DNA of 64,000 nt from Olleya sp. YS. GTDB taxonomy: Bacteria > Bacteroidota > Bacteroidia > Flavobacteriales > Flavobacteriaceae. This document shows, piece by piece, positions 27,000-35,801 of the stretch. How positions within the stretch are numbered: position 1 is the stretch's first letter; each line of letters opens with the position of its first letter. The DNA lies in assembly GCF_029760915.1 (NCBI RefSeq), contig NZ_CP121685.1, positions 186,001-250,000 on the forward strand, read 5' to 3'. Position numbers and translations under genes: made by a program. Under the pieces are notes generated by a model that was not told the origin of the DNA, did no database searches, and was given only the letters and a program-made list of their open reading frames with translations.

Positions 27000-27353
27000 C
27001 TACTCCCAACGTTTATTATCTCTTTCCTGATTCATGTACTTCTCAATTTTACGCTCTTCCCAATTTTTTCCGAATAAAAAATCGGCACCAAACACACCCA
27101 AGAAGTGAAACACTAAACCAATACCCCAAAATAAAGGTGTGGACCAGACTGCAATACTCCAAAACGGTTGTCCGGATTTAGTATATATTATAATCATTAT
27201 AAAAATATTTATGACCACATATGAAGCTAAATGCCAATAAAATCCAACGATTTTTTCTACCTTTTTCTTAGCTCTTAGATAGGCTTCTTCTTTTTGATAT
27301 CTAGCTTGCATATCGATGTCGTCTTCTACGTACGGTTGTATATCTTCTCTCAT
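27000..27353 (-). CDS. 2TM domain protein
   Basis: From the ATG at 27353 the product is 117 residues: an acidic start (MREDIQPYVEDDIDM), the basic helix RAKKKVEKIVGFYWHLA, two membrane spans, and the tail FLFGKNWEERKIEKYMNQERDNKRWE. It is close to the neighbouring 2TM protein. The longer frame begins with TTG at 27374 inside the kinase gene and is less likely; the ATG lies 11 bases after the kinase stop with an AAGG-like sequence before it. Confidence 0.87.
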   Translation of the reverse strand: MREDIQPYVEDDIDMQARYQKEEAYLRAKKKVEKIVGFYWHLASYVVINIFIMIIIYTKSGQPFWSIAVWSTPLFWGIGLVFHFLGVFGADFLFGKNWEERKIEKYMNQERDNKRWE

Positions 27354-27364
27354 AACCTTAAAGT

Positions 27365-28711
27365 TTAGTTCCAACGTTGTTGGTTGTCCTCTTCCATAAA
27401 TTTTTTAATCTGTTTTTCTTCCCATGATTTACCTAACATACCATCATTTACAAAAACTTTATAGGCATGAAACGCTAGTCCTAATGCCCAACCAAACATT
27501 GGAAACCAAAACCATTTATAATCCCAATTGGTCTTATAATTAATAAATATTAAAAAAGGTATAACAAAGCAGTAAGAAATCAAGTTGTAGTAAAACTCTT
27601 TTAATTCTTCTACATGTTTTCGTGCTCTTACATAAGAGTCATCAAATTGTTTTTCTGGTAATCGTTTCATAATAGTAATTTCTTTTGATAACATAGGTAT
27701 TGCCACTAAAAAGGTATTATTATTTTGGCTAATACTTACGCGTTTATTGGTTAATAATTGATAGCGTTGTTTGATGTTTTCAAGACCAACTCCACTACTC
27801 TTTTTGACTATCTCTTTGGTTTGTAGATTATTTTCTACAATTAAATTTCCGTTGGATTCGTAAATTTTAATATGTAACGGTTTACTACTGGTTACTATAT
27901 TATGTTTTACTGCGTTTTCTAATAACAGTTGTAACGATAAAGGCACCACTTTACTCTCTGGATGTTGTGCATGCTCCGGAATATCAAAAACAATACTATC
28001 TTCAAATCGCATTTTAATTAGAGACATGTAGGTTTTTGCGAATTTTAACTCTTCATCAACGGTTACTAAATCTTTGTTTTTTTGTTCTAAAACGTAACGA
28101 TAGACTTTAGACAAACTGGTTGTAAATTTTTGTGCGCTGTTTGGATTTTCTTCAATTAGACTAGTTAACACATTTAAACTATTAAATAAAAAATGAGGAT
28201 CTAACTGGTTTTTTAAGGCATCAAACTTGGCACTTGCAGTACCAGCTATTACTTTTTGCTCTTTGACTTTAGTATCTTGTCTTGATTTTAAGTAATAGAC
28301 AATGTAAAATACAGCAGTTATAGTAATAGATATGGTTAAAGAAAACCAATAGAAAATAAATTTCTCGCCAGCAAAAAACTTGGACGCTTCATACCCATTA
28401 ATAACTACTAAAATAAAGAAACGTAATGCAAAAATAGCAATCATGGTAATGCTTACCGACAATAATGCTGCAACCAATAAGTTTTTAGGTTTAAACAAGT
28501 CGTGCTTGTACTTGTTCATCATATAGGTCACAAAATAGGCATTAGCCATATACAAGACTATGGAATATAATTGGTTATACACAAAGTCTATAAACAACTC
28601 ATAATTAGCTTCTATTTTTACTCCTGTCATGTACATGATAATTCCTCTAATTAGGAAAATTAGCACTCCAAGAGAGAAGGCTTTTACTATTTCTTTACCA
28701 AAATTAAACAT
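27365..28711 (-). CDS. LytS-like histidine kinase with C-terminal 2TM domain
   Basis: About four membrane spans occupy residues 10-145. The His_kinase domain follows with LDPHFLFNSLNVLTSL (phospho-His), the N box LLLENAVKHNI and the G box GVGLENIKQRYQLL. The last 100 residues form a 2TM module: a basic helix RARKHVEELKEFYYNL, two spans, and the tail MLGKSWEEKQIKKFMEEDNQQRW, matching the two free 2TM proteins downstream. Its start overlaps the upstream stop by one base (TAATG). It should signal to the LytTR regulator at 25426-26181. The fusion places the catalytic domain between two membrane regions. Confidence 0.92.
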   Translation of the reverse strand: MFNFGKEIVKAFSLGVLIFLIRGIIMYMTGVKIEANYELFIDFVYNQLYSIVLYMANAYFVTYMMNKYKHDLFKPKNLLVAALLSVSITMIAIFALRFFILVVINGYEASKFFAGEKFIFYWFSLTISITITAVFYIVYYLKSRQDTKVKEQKVIAGTASAKFDALKNQLDPHFLFNSLNVLTSLIEENPNSAQKFTTSLSKVYRYVLEQKNKDLVTVDEELKFAKTYMSLIKMRFEDSIVFDIPEHAQHPESKVVPLSLQLLLENAVKHNIVTSSKPLHIKIYESNGNLIVENNLQTKEIVKKSSGVGLENIKQRYQLLTNKRVSISQNNNTFLVAIPMLSKEITIMKRLPEKQFDDSYVRARKHVEELKEFYYNLISYCFVIPFLIFINYKTNWDYKWFWFPMFGWALGLAFHAYKVFVNDGMLGKSWEEKQIKKFMEEDNQQRWN

Positions 28712-29340
28712 TACTCCTCGTTACAGTCTTTAGTTAATTGTTCTGCACGTTCTTTTCCCCAATTAGGATGAAACGCACTCTCTGGTTTAAAGGTATCAAA
28801 AAGTTTAACAGATTGCTCTATTTGCTCACAAAATGGTTTGGTATCCTGACCAAAATATCTGGCACTTCCCATATCCCATTCGGCTTTACTTAAAACTACA
28901 CGTGGATTGTCAGGCTCTAATTCTAAAGCTGTTGTATACAAGCTATTAATTTTTCCAGACAAGGTCATTCCATAAGTTGCTCCATCACTTGCTACATAAG
29001 CAGTATATAACATGGCTTGAAGCACCATGATTTCGGCATTATCTTCAGATCTGTTGATTGCTTCATCTACAAACGTTTGTGCTTTTTTTAATTGCGCGTC
29101 TAAAACGTCTTTATCTTTTAATTTAGAAAAGGCATCTAACACTAACACTTGTGCTGCATAGTAAGAGGGTAACCAGTTGTCTTTTTCGGCAGTAGCAATA
29201 CGCTCAAATAAATTTGAAGCTTCAGCAACTTTACCTTCTCCCCAAAGTGCAAATGCTTTGTTCATTCCGGTTTCGTAGGTGGTTTGCGCTTGTAACATAC
29301 TAGTTACAAATAAGGCAATTGTAATGGCTATTTTATACAT
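28711..29340 (-). CDS. Exported TPR-like protein, first gene of LytTR/2TM operon
   Basis: A signal peptide (about 1-19, ending MLQAQ) is followed by helical TPR-like repeats (KAFALWGEGKVAEASNLFERIA, LYTTALELEPDNPRVVLSKAEW) over the remaining 190 residues. Its stop overlaps the kinase start by one base. As the only exported soluble protein of the operon it could be the sensory or accessory partner of the kinase in the periplasm. A well-formed promoter lies at 29381-29413 on this strand. Confidence 0.85.
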   Translation of the reverse strand: MYKIAITIALFVTSMLQAQTTYETGMNKAFALWGEGKVAEASNLFERIATAEKDNWLPSYYAAQVLVLDAFSKLKDKDVLDAQLKKAQTFVDEAINRSEDNAEIMVLQAMLYTAYVASDGATYGMTLSGKINSLYTTALELEPDNPRVVLSKAEWDMGSARYFGQDTKPFCEQIEQSVKLFDTFKPESAFHPNWGKERAEQLTKDCNEE

Positions 29341-29380
29341 AATTAAACAGTGTTTTGGTTTACACTACAAATATCTAACA

Positions 29381-29413
29381 CAAACTTAATACTTTAAAAA
29401 GCAGTTTACCCAA
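29381..29413 (-). promoter_or_regulatory. Bacteroidota promoter for the LytTR/2TM operon
   Basis: On the minus strand a TAAGTTTG box (29381-29388; consensus TAnnTTTG) lies 22 bases from a TTG (29411-29413). This is the flavobacterial -7/-33 arrangement and would start transcription about 30 bases before the ATG at 29340. Confidence 0.65.
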
Positions 29414-29520
29414 CTGTTATTTTTTAAGGCTGAATTGTAACCAAAACCATTTACGTACTTATACGTATTGTATTTAACCTCTAGAAACCTTAACTTGATG
29501 TCACTAAAACACACAGGATT

Positions 29521-29934
29521 ATGCCATTAAAAACTGTAGAAATAATTGTATTTAGCACCATTGGATTGTTGTTTTTATTAAACATTATATTAAATATTAA
29601 TAGGTATAGAAACGACACCATTAATGTGCTAATTAAAAACTGGAGCTTTAATAAGTACTTTTTTATTACGTTTCTTTGGGGCGTTTTTGGTGGACACTTT
29701 TTTTTAGGCACTAAAGCACCTATACATCCTATTTTTGTCGAGCGTTGGGAAATCCCTCCAATACTTTTAGCAGTTATTGTTATTGTTATGATAATTTATG
29801 GTAAAAAATTACCTAAAGACTATGTTGTACCAACCAAATACCAGATTGCGTTAGTGCTTTCTGGTTTGTTATTTGGACATTTTTTATGGTCGCAACGTCA
29901 TGAAGAGTTTATTAATTTTACCCTAAACCTGTAA
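29521..29934 (+). CDS. Integral membrane protein of unknown family (first of a pair)
   Basis: The 137-residue protein has four predicted spans (about 8-25, 43-60, 78-95, 108-125). It contains FLWGVFGGHFFLGT in span two and GLLFGHFLWSQR in span four. The next gene, 3 bases downstream, encodes a protein with the same layout (FFWGALAANFFFP and GFLMAFLLWRQ), so the two are probably paralogues forming a heteromer. No family is recognised. It is divergent from the LytTR/2TM operon. Confidence 0.78.
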   Translation: MPLKTVEIIVFSTIGLLFLLNIILNINRYRNDTINVLIKNWSFNKYFFITFLWGVFGGHFFLGTKAPIHPIFVERWEIPPILLAVIVIVMIIYGKKLPKDYVVPTKYQIALVLSGLLFGHFLWSQRHEEFINFTLNL

Positions 29935-29937
29935 ACT

Positions 29938-30372
29938 ATGCAACCCATATCACAATTACTAGACAACGATACCTTTGTAAAGCGCGTACAATACGTCATT
30001 ATAACATTATTTATTTTATTAATTGCATTTGATATTTATTTGGCAATAGATAACACCGTAGAGGATGATACTATTAGTAACATTATAAAATCCTACACAG
30101 ATAATGGTTTGTATATCCTTACCTTTTTTTGGGGTGCATTAGCAGCCAACTTCTTTTTTCCAACCAATCAACCATTATTAGTTAGTGGTACAGTAGGTAG
30201 TATTATTTTGGTGGTGTTTGCCATTTTTATTTACTGGTTTAGTTTAGGGACTATGGTTAAAAATATGATAGGTCCAACCGAAAACGATATACGCATAGCT
30301 CACGCTATTTATATGGTTTTTGGGTTTTTAATGGCGTTTTTATTGTGGAGGCAGCCAAGTGTTAATAATTAA
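29938..30372 (+). CDS. Integral membrane protein of unknown family (second of a pair)
   Basis: The 144-residue protein has four predicted spans and shares with its upstream neighbour the FxWGxxxxxFF motif in span two (TFFWGALAANFFFPTN) and the final LLWRQ motif (partner: HFLWSQR). The gap of 3 bases supports an operon. The loop between spans three and four is acidic (GPTENDIRIAH). Family and role are unknown. Confidence 0.77.
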   Translation: MQPISQLLDNDTFVKRVQYVIITLFILLIAFDIYLAIDNTVEDDTISNIIKSYTDNGLYILTFFWGALAANFFFPTNQPLLVSGTVGSIILVVFAIFIYWFSLGTMVKNMIGPTENDIRIAHAIYMVFGFLMAFLLWRQPSVNN

Positions 30373-30408
30373 ATATTAAGCTGTAACTTTACTATAAAAT
30401 TAAACTCC

Positions 30409-30921
30409 ATGCCAACCACCTTTGCAGCAATAGACTTCGAAACCGCAAAAGGACACCACATTTGCTCGGTTGGGATTGTGACCTTTACAGATGGTGAGAT
30501 TGTGGACGAGTACCACCAACTTATTCAACCACCAAATAATGACTACAATTGGCACAACATACAAGTCCATGGTATTACAGAAGCGGATACCAGATTTGCA
30601 CCTAATTTTAAAGCAGTATATCCAGAGATTAAAAAACGTATTTCTGGGATAACAACCGTTGCCCATAACGAAGCGTTTGACAGAACCGTTTTACTAAAAA
30701 CTATGAAAGATTATGGGATATCTGCTTCAGACATTATGATGCCTAGTCGTTGGGAATGTACTCTTAAACTATACCGCAAAAAAGGCTATAAACCTGCAAA
30801 ATTAGATGCGTGTTGTAAAGTCCACAATATTGCCTTAAAGCATCATGATGCCTTGTCTGATGCACGTGCTTGTGGTAAATTGTTTGTAATTGCTCAGTTT
30901 GAGCGTTTACCACTATTTTAG
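30409..30921 (+). CDS. DEDDh 3'-5' exonuclease (DnaQ-like)
   Basis: The 170-residue protein carries the exonuclease motifs: AAIDFETA (Exo I, Asp and Glu), THxAHNEAFDR-like VAHNEAFDR (Exo II), and HHDALSDAR (Exo III, DEDDh type). HGITEADT is also typical of the epsilon-like family. It should remove 3' nucleotides from DNA or RNA in the cytoplasm, perhaps in repair. It stands as a single domain without a polymerase or GIY-YIG fusion. A degenerate inverted repeat lies directly after its stop. Confidence 0.92.
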   Translation: MPTTFAAIDFETAKGHHICSVGIVTFTDGEIVDEYHQLIQPPNNDYNWHNIQVHGITEADTRFAPNFKAVYPEIKKRISGITTVAHNEAFDRTVLLKTMKDYGISASDIMMPSRWECTLKLYRKKGYKPAKLDACCKVHNIALKHHDALSDARACGKLFVIAQFERLPLF

Positions 30922-30924
30922 TTG

Positions 30925-31065
30925 TTCTCGATATGCTTCTCCTTTGTCGTAGCACTCGAACTGACCAGATATGATTATTTAAACCCTAATATAATACAAC
31001 ACGTCTCACATACGCAACGTCACTTCGAGTGATTTGTGAGGTACGAACAAATTGTATCGAGAAGC
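30925..31065. repeat. Degenerate inverted-repeat element between convergent genes
   Basis: TTCTCGATA and CACTCGAACTGAC on the left match the reverse complement of GTCACTTCGAGTG and TATCGAGAAGC on the right, with AT-rich sequence between. TCGAG-type elements of this sort are frequent between flavobacterial genes. It codes for nothing visible and resembles a decayed REP/MITE-like element. Confidence 0.68.
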
Positions 31066-31075
31066 TCTTTACCAA

Positions 31076-31363
31076 CTATGCTCTAGCTTTACGTATTAAC
31101 TTAATCACAAAAAAAGCTATTAATGCTTGTAGTAACGCATTAACAATAATTACTGTCCAAAAACTATTAGTACTGGATCTGTAAATACCATGCTCTGGAA
31201 AGGTCTTATTATATAATGTTAGAGGAAAAGAAATTGCTTCGTCCACAAACTTAACTATCAGACTAGTTGGAGACAATACGTCTGGTACCAAAGCAGATAG
31301 AGAAAACCCTAATGCGATATCAATTAAAAATAGAATAACAAATAGCTTGACAAATAGTTTCAT
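31076..31363 (-). CDS. Small membrane protein, hypothetical
   Basis: The 95-residue product has an N-terminal span (about 4-22) and a C-terminal span (about 68-88, VIIVNALLQALIAFFVI), with a loop YNKTFPEHGIYRSSTNSFW. It ends in basic residues (RKARA). The family is not recognised. It lies 60 bases after the start-distal end of the TonB gene's neighbour and next to the inverted-repeat element. Confidence 0.68.
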   Translation of the reverse strand: MKLFVKLFVILFLIDIALGFSLSALVPDVLSPTSLIVKFVDEAISFPLTLYNKTFPEHGIYRSSTNSFWTVIIVNALLQALIAFFVIKLIRKARA

Positions 31364-31423
31364 GTTGCAAATAAAGCTAATTTTTACTAATTACTACCCA
31401 CTGTCTATTGCCTACTGCCTACT

Positions 31424-33577
31424 CTATAAATTATCTAATTGGTTATCCGTCCCTTTTTCACTAATAGTCCAAAAGAAACCTACAAAGAAAAACTGATCTG
31501 CAGCAGGACGCAATGCACGTCTGTTAAATTGCCCATTAACATTTGGTGTATCTGCATATTGATAACCATTAGTATTTCTAAACCCTAACGCATTATTTAC
31601 TGAAAAATACAAGATTTTTTGCTGACTTAGTAAGTAGGCCCAATTTAAACTTAAGCTATTAAAATTTTTAGCTTTCTCGTTTAAAAAACCTGTTTGATTT
31701 GGGTCTGTATACGTTCTACCAGATGCAAAACCATAGCTAAATCCTACTTGACTTTTCCAATCCTCAATCCAATATTTACCTACTACAGATAAGTTGTGGG
31801 TATTAGCAAAATTAGGTTGTGCAGAAATTGGATAGTTTCTATAATCGCGTTCTGTATCTAACCACGAGTAGCTTACCCAATAATCTATATTTTTAATACT
31901 TTTATTATCTCGCCAAAATAAATCCAATCCTTTAGCAAAACCACTACCTAAATTATTATAATTGGTATCAAAACTGGTAAAATCAGAATCGTATTTTACC
32001 AAGTCGCTATATTTTTTGTAATAGGTTTCTGCTCTAAAAATTTTACCATCTGCATTAAATTGGTAGTTTAAAATAAAATGTTCGGCTTGTTGCGCTTGTA
32101 AGTCTTGATTAAACTTTAAAATATCACTATTAGGTTGTTGGTAAAAGCTACCATATGCTAATGATAACTGACTTTTACTGCCTGTTTTATAAGCTAAAGA
32201 TACTCTTGGAGATATATTTATCTGGTCAAATAATGCGCTATATTCTGCACGTAAACCAGCTTTTAATGCTACATTTTTTGAAAAGAAAATATCAGCTTCG
32301 GTAAAAGCACCTGTAATATCATTATTAAAACCATAAGCGATATTATCTATAAACTGATCGTTATAGGTTTCGTCAAACTTGGTGGTAAATTGCTCTATAC
32401 CAAAGTTTAATTTAAAACGGTTGTTAAAACGATGCTTAGCTTTAATCTTAGCATGCACTGAGTTTTGTGTTGTATTAATCTTGCTATCTATAACGTTAAT
32501 TTTCCCTTTAGCATAGGTGTAACTTAAGCCACCTGAAAGTGTCCAATTGGTTCCTAAAACTTCTCTGTAAGACCCATTAAAATATAAATTTTGATTGTTA
32601 AGCGTAAAAGGCAAACCATTATCTAAATTGATATCTTCTTGTACTAAATCGAAATTTGTAGTATCAAAAGCCGAATATAATTTTAATATTCCGTTGTTTG
32701 TTTTATGTCTAAAAACTGCCTCACCAGAAGCACCTTCAAAGGGTTTCTTCCAATCATTTCTATCATCATAAATCGCTAAATAAGGTGCTAAATTTATGTA
32801 AGAAGCATTGACACTTAAACTGTTTTTACCCCAAATTTGGGTGTTACCAAGGGTTGCACCAACACTCATAATACCAATATCTGTTTTTTCTTGATCAGGT
32901 TGGTTAATAGTATTTAATTCTAAAACACTAGATAAGGCTTGACCATATTCTGCTGAATAACCTCCTGTAGAAAAGGTTATTCCATCAAACAAAAAAGGCG
33001 AATAACGTCCACGTGTTGGAATATTATTAGTAGTTGGTGTGTAAGGTGTAAACACACGAATACCATCTATAAAAATTTGTGTTTCTTCTGCATCTCCTCC
33101 ACGTACAAATAGTCGTCCATCTTCAGAAACGGTTGTGGTCCCAGGAAGAGTCTGTAATGCACCAACAAAGTCGCCTAAAGCACTTGCTGTGGTGACCACA
33201 TCTAATGGTTTTAAAACCGATACTTTACTGTTGTCTCCTGCTTCAAATGTTCCAGCAGAAATCACTACTGCATCCAACGTATTAACATCATCCCTTAACA
33301 CAATTGTTAAATCTTTAAACGCTGAAACGTCTTTAGTAATGGATTTAGTTTCAAAAGACACAAAGGAAATAATTAAGGTTTTTTCTCCAGTTTCTGTTGT
33401 AGAAAAACTAAAGCTTCCATCTGCCAACGTACTTGCTCCATCATAAGTCCCTTCTAAATAGACATTAGCTCCAATAATAGGTTGATTTTTTGAGTCTGTT
33501 ACAATTCCACTAATGGTGTGTTGTGCTTGTACTGATAGACTTATTAAAAAAATTAAGATTGATGTTAGAAGTTTCAT
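31424..33577 (-). CDS. TonB-dependent receptor with carboxypeptidase-like domain
   Basis: From the ATG at 33577 the protein has a signal peptide (MKLLTSILIFLISLSVQAQ), a carboxypeptidase regulatory-like domain (TISGIVTDSKNQPIIGANVYLEG), a plug (ALGDFVGALQTLPGTTTVSEDG, LFVRGGDAEETQIFIDGIRV) and a barrel with the C-terminal segment FFVGFFWTISEK. The substrate is unknown. A longer frame from 33607 uses GTG and adds a tail before the signal peptide, so it is rejected. It is divergent from an ECF sigma factor gene, which may control it. A near-consensus minus-strand -7 box (CATCTTTG) lies around 33606-33613. Confidence 0.92.
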   Translation of the reverse strand: MKLLTSILIFLISLSVQAQHTISGIVTDSKNQPIIGANVYLEGTYDGASTLADGSFSFSTTETGEKTLIISFVSFETKSITKDVSAFKDLTIVLRDDVNTLDAVVISAGTFEAGDNSKVSVLKPLDVVTTASALGDFVGALQTLPGTTTVSEDGRLFVRGGDAEETQIFIDGIRVFTPYTPTTNNIPTRGRYSPFLFDGITFSTGGYSAEYGQALSSVLELNTINQPDQEKTDIGIMSVGATLGNTQIWGKNSLSVNASYINLAPYLAIYDDRNDWKKPFEGASGEAVFRHKTNNGILKLYSAFDTTNFDLVQEDINLDNGLPFTLNNQNLYFNGSYREVLGTNWTLSGGLSYTYAKGKINVIDSKINTTQNSVHAKIKAKHRFNNRFKLNFGIEQFTTKFDETYNDQFIDNIAYGFNNDITGAFTEADIFFSKNVALKAGLRAEYSALFDQINISPRVSLAYKTGSKSQLSLAYGSFYQQPNSDILKFNQDLQAQQAEHFILNYQFNADGKIFRAETYYKKYSDLVKYDSDFTSFDTNYNNLGSGFAKGLDLFWRDNKSIKNIDYWVSYSWLDTERDYRNYPISAQPNFANTHNLSVVGKYWIEDWKSQVGFSYGFASGRTYTDPNQTGFLNEKAKNFNSLSLNWAYLLSQQKILYFSVNNALGFRNTNGYQYADTPNVNGQFNRRALRPAADQFFFVGFFWTISEKGTDNQLDNL

Positions 33578-33709
33578 CTGTTCTGGTTTTTGATTGTTTG
33601 ATGACACAAAGATGATTTACTATCCTATCATTAGAAATTAATTATTCCTGAATTGTTGTTTTTAACGGATGAGTTGCACATCAAAATGCTTAGCACAATA
33701 AAATAATTT

Positions 33710-33717
33710 TACATTTG
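33710..33717 (+). promoter_or_regulatory. TAnnTTTG -7 box upstream of the ECF sigma gene
   Basis: TACATTTG matches the flavobacterial -7 consensus and lies about 50 bases before the TTG start at 33770. No TTG was found at the usual -33 distance. Confidence 0.45.
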
Positions 33718-33769
33718 TGTAACATCTAAATAATTTTGACTACTTATAGTTAAATTAACCATATAACCA

Positions 33770-34264
33770 TTGAGTAAACCACTAGAACAAAATTTTGTTG
33801 AATTGCTGGAACAGCATCAGAATATTGTGCATAAAGTTTGTAGACTTTATACCAATAACTATGATGCGCACAACGATTTGTTCCAGGAAATAACCATTCA
33901 GTTATGGAAAGCATTTCCAAAATTTAGAGGTGATAGTAAGTTTAGTACGTGGATGTATCGTGTAGGTTTAAATACTGCTATTACGTTGTACAGAAAGTCT
34001 AAACGAACCATTAACACACAGCAGTTTGATACTGTACAATTTAAAATTAGTGCAGAAGAGTATGATAGTACAGAAGAAGAACAATTAAAGCTACTATACA
34101 ACGCTGTTCACCAATTAAATGATATTGAAAAAGCGTTAATCTTTTTATATCTAGAAGATAAAAATTATAAAGAAATTAGTGAAACAATGGGTATTACTGA
34201 AGTGAATGCCAGAGTGAAAATGAACAGAGTGAAAACCAAGTTAAAAACCATTTTAAATCCGTAA
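33770..34264 (+). CDS. ECF-type sigma factor (TTG start)
   Basis: The 164-residue product holds region 2 (NNYDAHNDLFQEITIQLWKAF, STWMYRVGLNTAITLYRK) and region 4 (EKALIFLYLEDKNYKEISETMGITEVNARVKMNRVKTKLK). The start is TTG: an in-frame TAA lies two codons upstream and the next Met is inside region 2. The next gene, 3 bases downstream, encodes a membrane protein that may be its anti-sigma factor. The divergent TonB receptor could be a target. Confidence 0.92.
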   Translation: MSKPLEQNFVELLEQHQNIVHKVCRLYTNNYDAHNDLFQEITIQLWKAFPKFRGDSKFSTWMYRVGLNTAITLYRKSKRTINTQQFDTVQFKISAEEYDSTEEEQLKLLYNAVHQLNDIEKALIFLYLEDKNYKEISETMGITEVNARVKMNRVKTKLKTILNP

Positions 34265-34267
34265 CCT

Positions 34268-34900
34268 ATGGATGAATTAGAATTATTAAAAAAAGATTGG
34301 GGCAAAAGCGACGATAAGTTTGAGAAAAAATCGGCTAGTCAATTGTACCCAATGCTACTAAAAAAATCGTCGTCTATTGTTAAGACACTATTTTATATTA
34401 GTGTTGCCGAGTTGGTATTTTGGATTTTAATCAACACTATCCCATTTGTAATGTCTGACACTTATAGAGCTAAACATGAAGCTATGTACACTAGTAATAC
34501 CTTTATTGTATTAAGTGTTTTATCTTATGCTATTATACTAGTATTTGTCTATTTATTATACAAATCGTATAAGTCTATTTCTGTGACAGATAATGCTAGA
34601 CGCCTTATGAAAAACATTATTAACACAAGAAAAGTCATAAAATATTATGTGCTATATAATTTAGTAATGGCTGCAGGAAGTATGGTTTTTGCGTTTTTCT
34701 ATACCAGTAAAAACGACCCAAAATTAGCTGCAAAAATTGATCATTTTACAAGCTCGCAATATATGATTATGGTTGGTGTGTATATTATAGCCACCATAAT
34801 GTTTGTTGTTATTATATGGTTATTTTACAGACTAATTTACGGTATACTTCTTAAACGTTTAAACAGAAATTACAACGAATTAAAAAAGATTGAGGTATAG
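34268..34900 (+). CDS. Membrane protein, putative partner of the ECF sigma factor
   Basis: The 210-residue protein begins with a soluble acidic/basic segment (MDELELLKKDWGKSDDKFEKKS), then four predicted spans (about 40-60, 75-98, 125-145, 168-190), ending in a basic helix RLNRNYNELKKIEV. It lacks a recognised anti-sigma domain, but the short N-terminal helix and 3-base spacing to a sigma gene fit an anti-sigma-like role. No family is recognised. Confidence 0.8.
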   Translation: MDELELLKKDWGKSDDKFEKKSASQLYPMLLKKSSSIVKTLFYISVAELVFWILINTIPFVMSDTYRAKHEAMYTSNTFIVLSVLSYAIILVFVYLLYKSYKSISVTDNARRLMKNIINTRKVIKYYVLYNLVMAAGSMVFAFFYTSKNDPKLAAKIDHFTSSQYMIMVGVYIIATIMFVVIIWLFYRLIYGILLKRLNRNYNELKKIEV

Positions 34901-34950
34901 CTTTGTTAGCTGTTAACTGTTAGTTATTAACTGTTCACTAAGCTAATAAA

Positions 34951-35754
34951 TCAACTCAAAAACTCACGTTGTTTATTAAGCTCTTCTTGTGCCAGCAATT
35001 CTTCCTGCGGAATCACTTTTAAGAATGATGGATGCTGCTCGATAGCGTATTCTATTTTTTCAACAATGCTTGCAATACTTTCGTTGTCGTAATCGATTTG
35101 TAGAGGTTCTTTAATTTCAAAAGATTGATACACATTTTTCTTTTTAATACGTAACCCTTTTTTATCAAAACTACGTCTAAATCCATCAATCACAATTGGG
35201 ACTACTATTGGCTTATATTGTTTAATAATATGTGCTGTACCTTTTCTAATAGGTTTAAAAGGTGTCGTTGTACCTTGAGGAAACGTCACTACCCAACCGT
35301 CATCTAATGCGGTTTTAATAGCAGAAATATCACTCATTTTAACTTGTCGTTTTACATCTTTCCCTTCGCTTCGCCAAGTACGCTCAATACTTATAGACCC
35401 TGTGTAAGCAAAGATTTTAGGAATTAAACCCGCTTTCATTGTCTCTTTAGCTGCAACGTAGTAAAAGTTTAATTTAGGATTCCATAAATAGCCTACATTT
35501 TTAATGGAGTCTTGACGATTGCTTAGCGCTGCATTAAACACATGAAACATTGCTATAACATCTGCAAAATACGTTTGATGGTTAGATATAAATAATACGT
35601 TAGTGTCTGGTAATTGTCTTATAATTTCTGACCCTTCAATTTGTAGCTCGTTAAAACCTCTGTAGCGTCTGTGTGTTAGTAACCCTAAGATTCTAATCAA
35701 CCATTTTTTGATAAAAAGTATATGTCCAAAAGGATTCTTTTTAAATAAACCCAT
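34951..35754 (-). CDS. 1-acyl-sn-glycerol-3-phosphate acyltransferase-like protein
   Basis: The PlsC-type motif I NHQTYFAD (His-x4-Asp) is at about residues 58-65, and motif III reads FPQGTTTP instead of the usual EGTRS. A later PIVVPIVIDGFRR matches motif IV. At 267 residues it has normal length. It probably acylates lysophospholipids at the inner membrane, but substrate choice is uncertain because of the QGTT variant. A TAnnTTTG-type box (minus strand TATATTTG, 35780-35787) lies about 25 bases before the ATG. Confidence 0.87.
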   Translation of the reverse strand: MGLFKKNPFGHILFIKKWLIRILGLLTHRRYRGFNELQIEGSEIIRQLPDTNVLFISNHQTYFADVIAMFHVFNAALSNRQDSIKNVGYLWNPKLNFYYVAAKETMKAGLIPKIFAYTGSISIERTWRSEGKDVKRQVKMSDISAIKTALDDGWVVTFPQGTTTPFKPIRKGTAHIIKQYKPIVVPIVIDGFRRSFDKKGLRIKKKNVYQSFEIKEPLQIDYDNESIASIVEKIEYAIEQHPSFLKVIPQEELLAQEELNKQREFLS

Positions 35755-35801
35755 AGCTTAGTTTTAGTTAAAGTAAATACAAATATAGAAAAACCTTAAG
35801 G

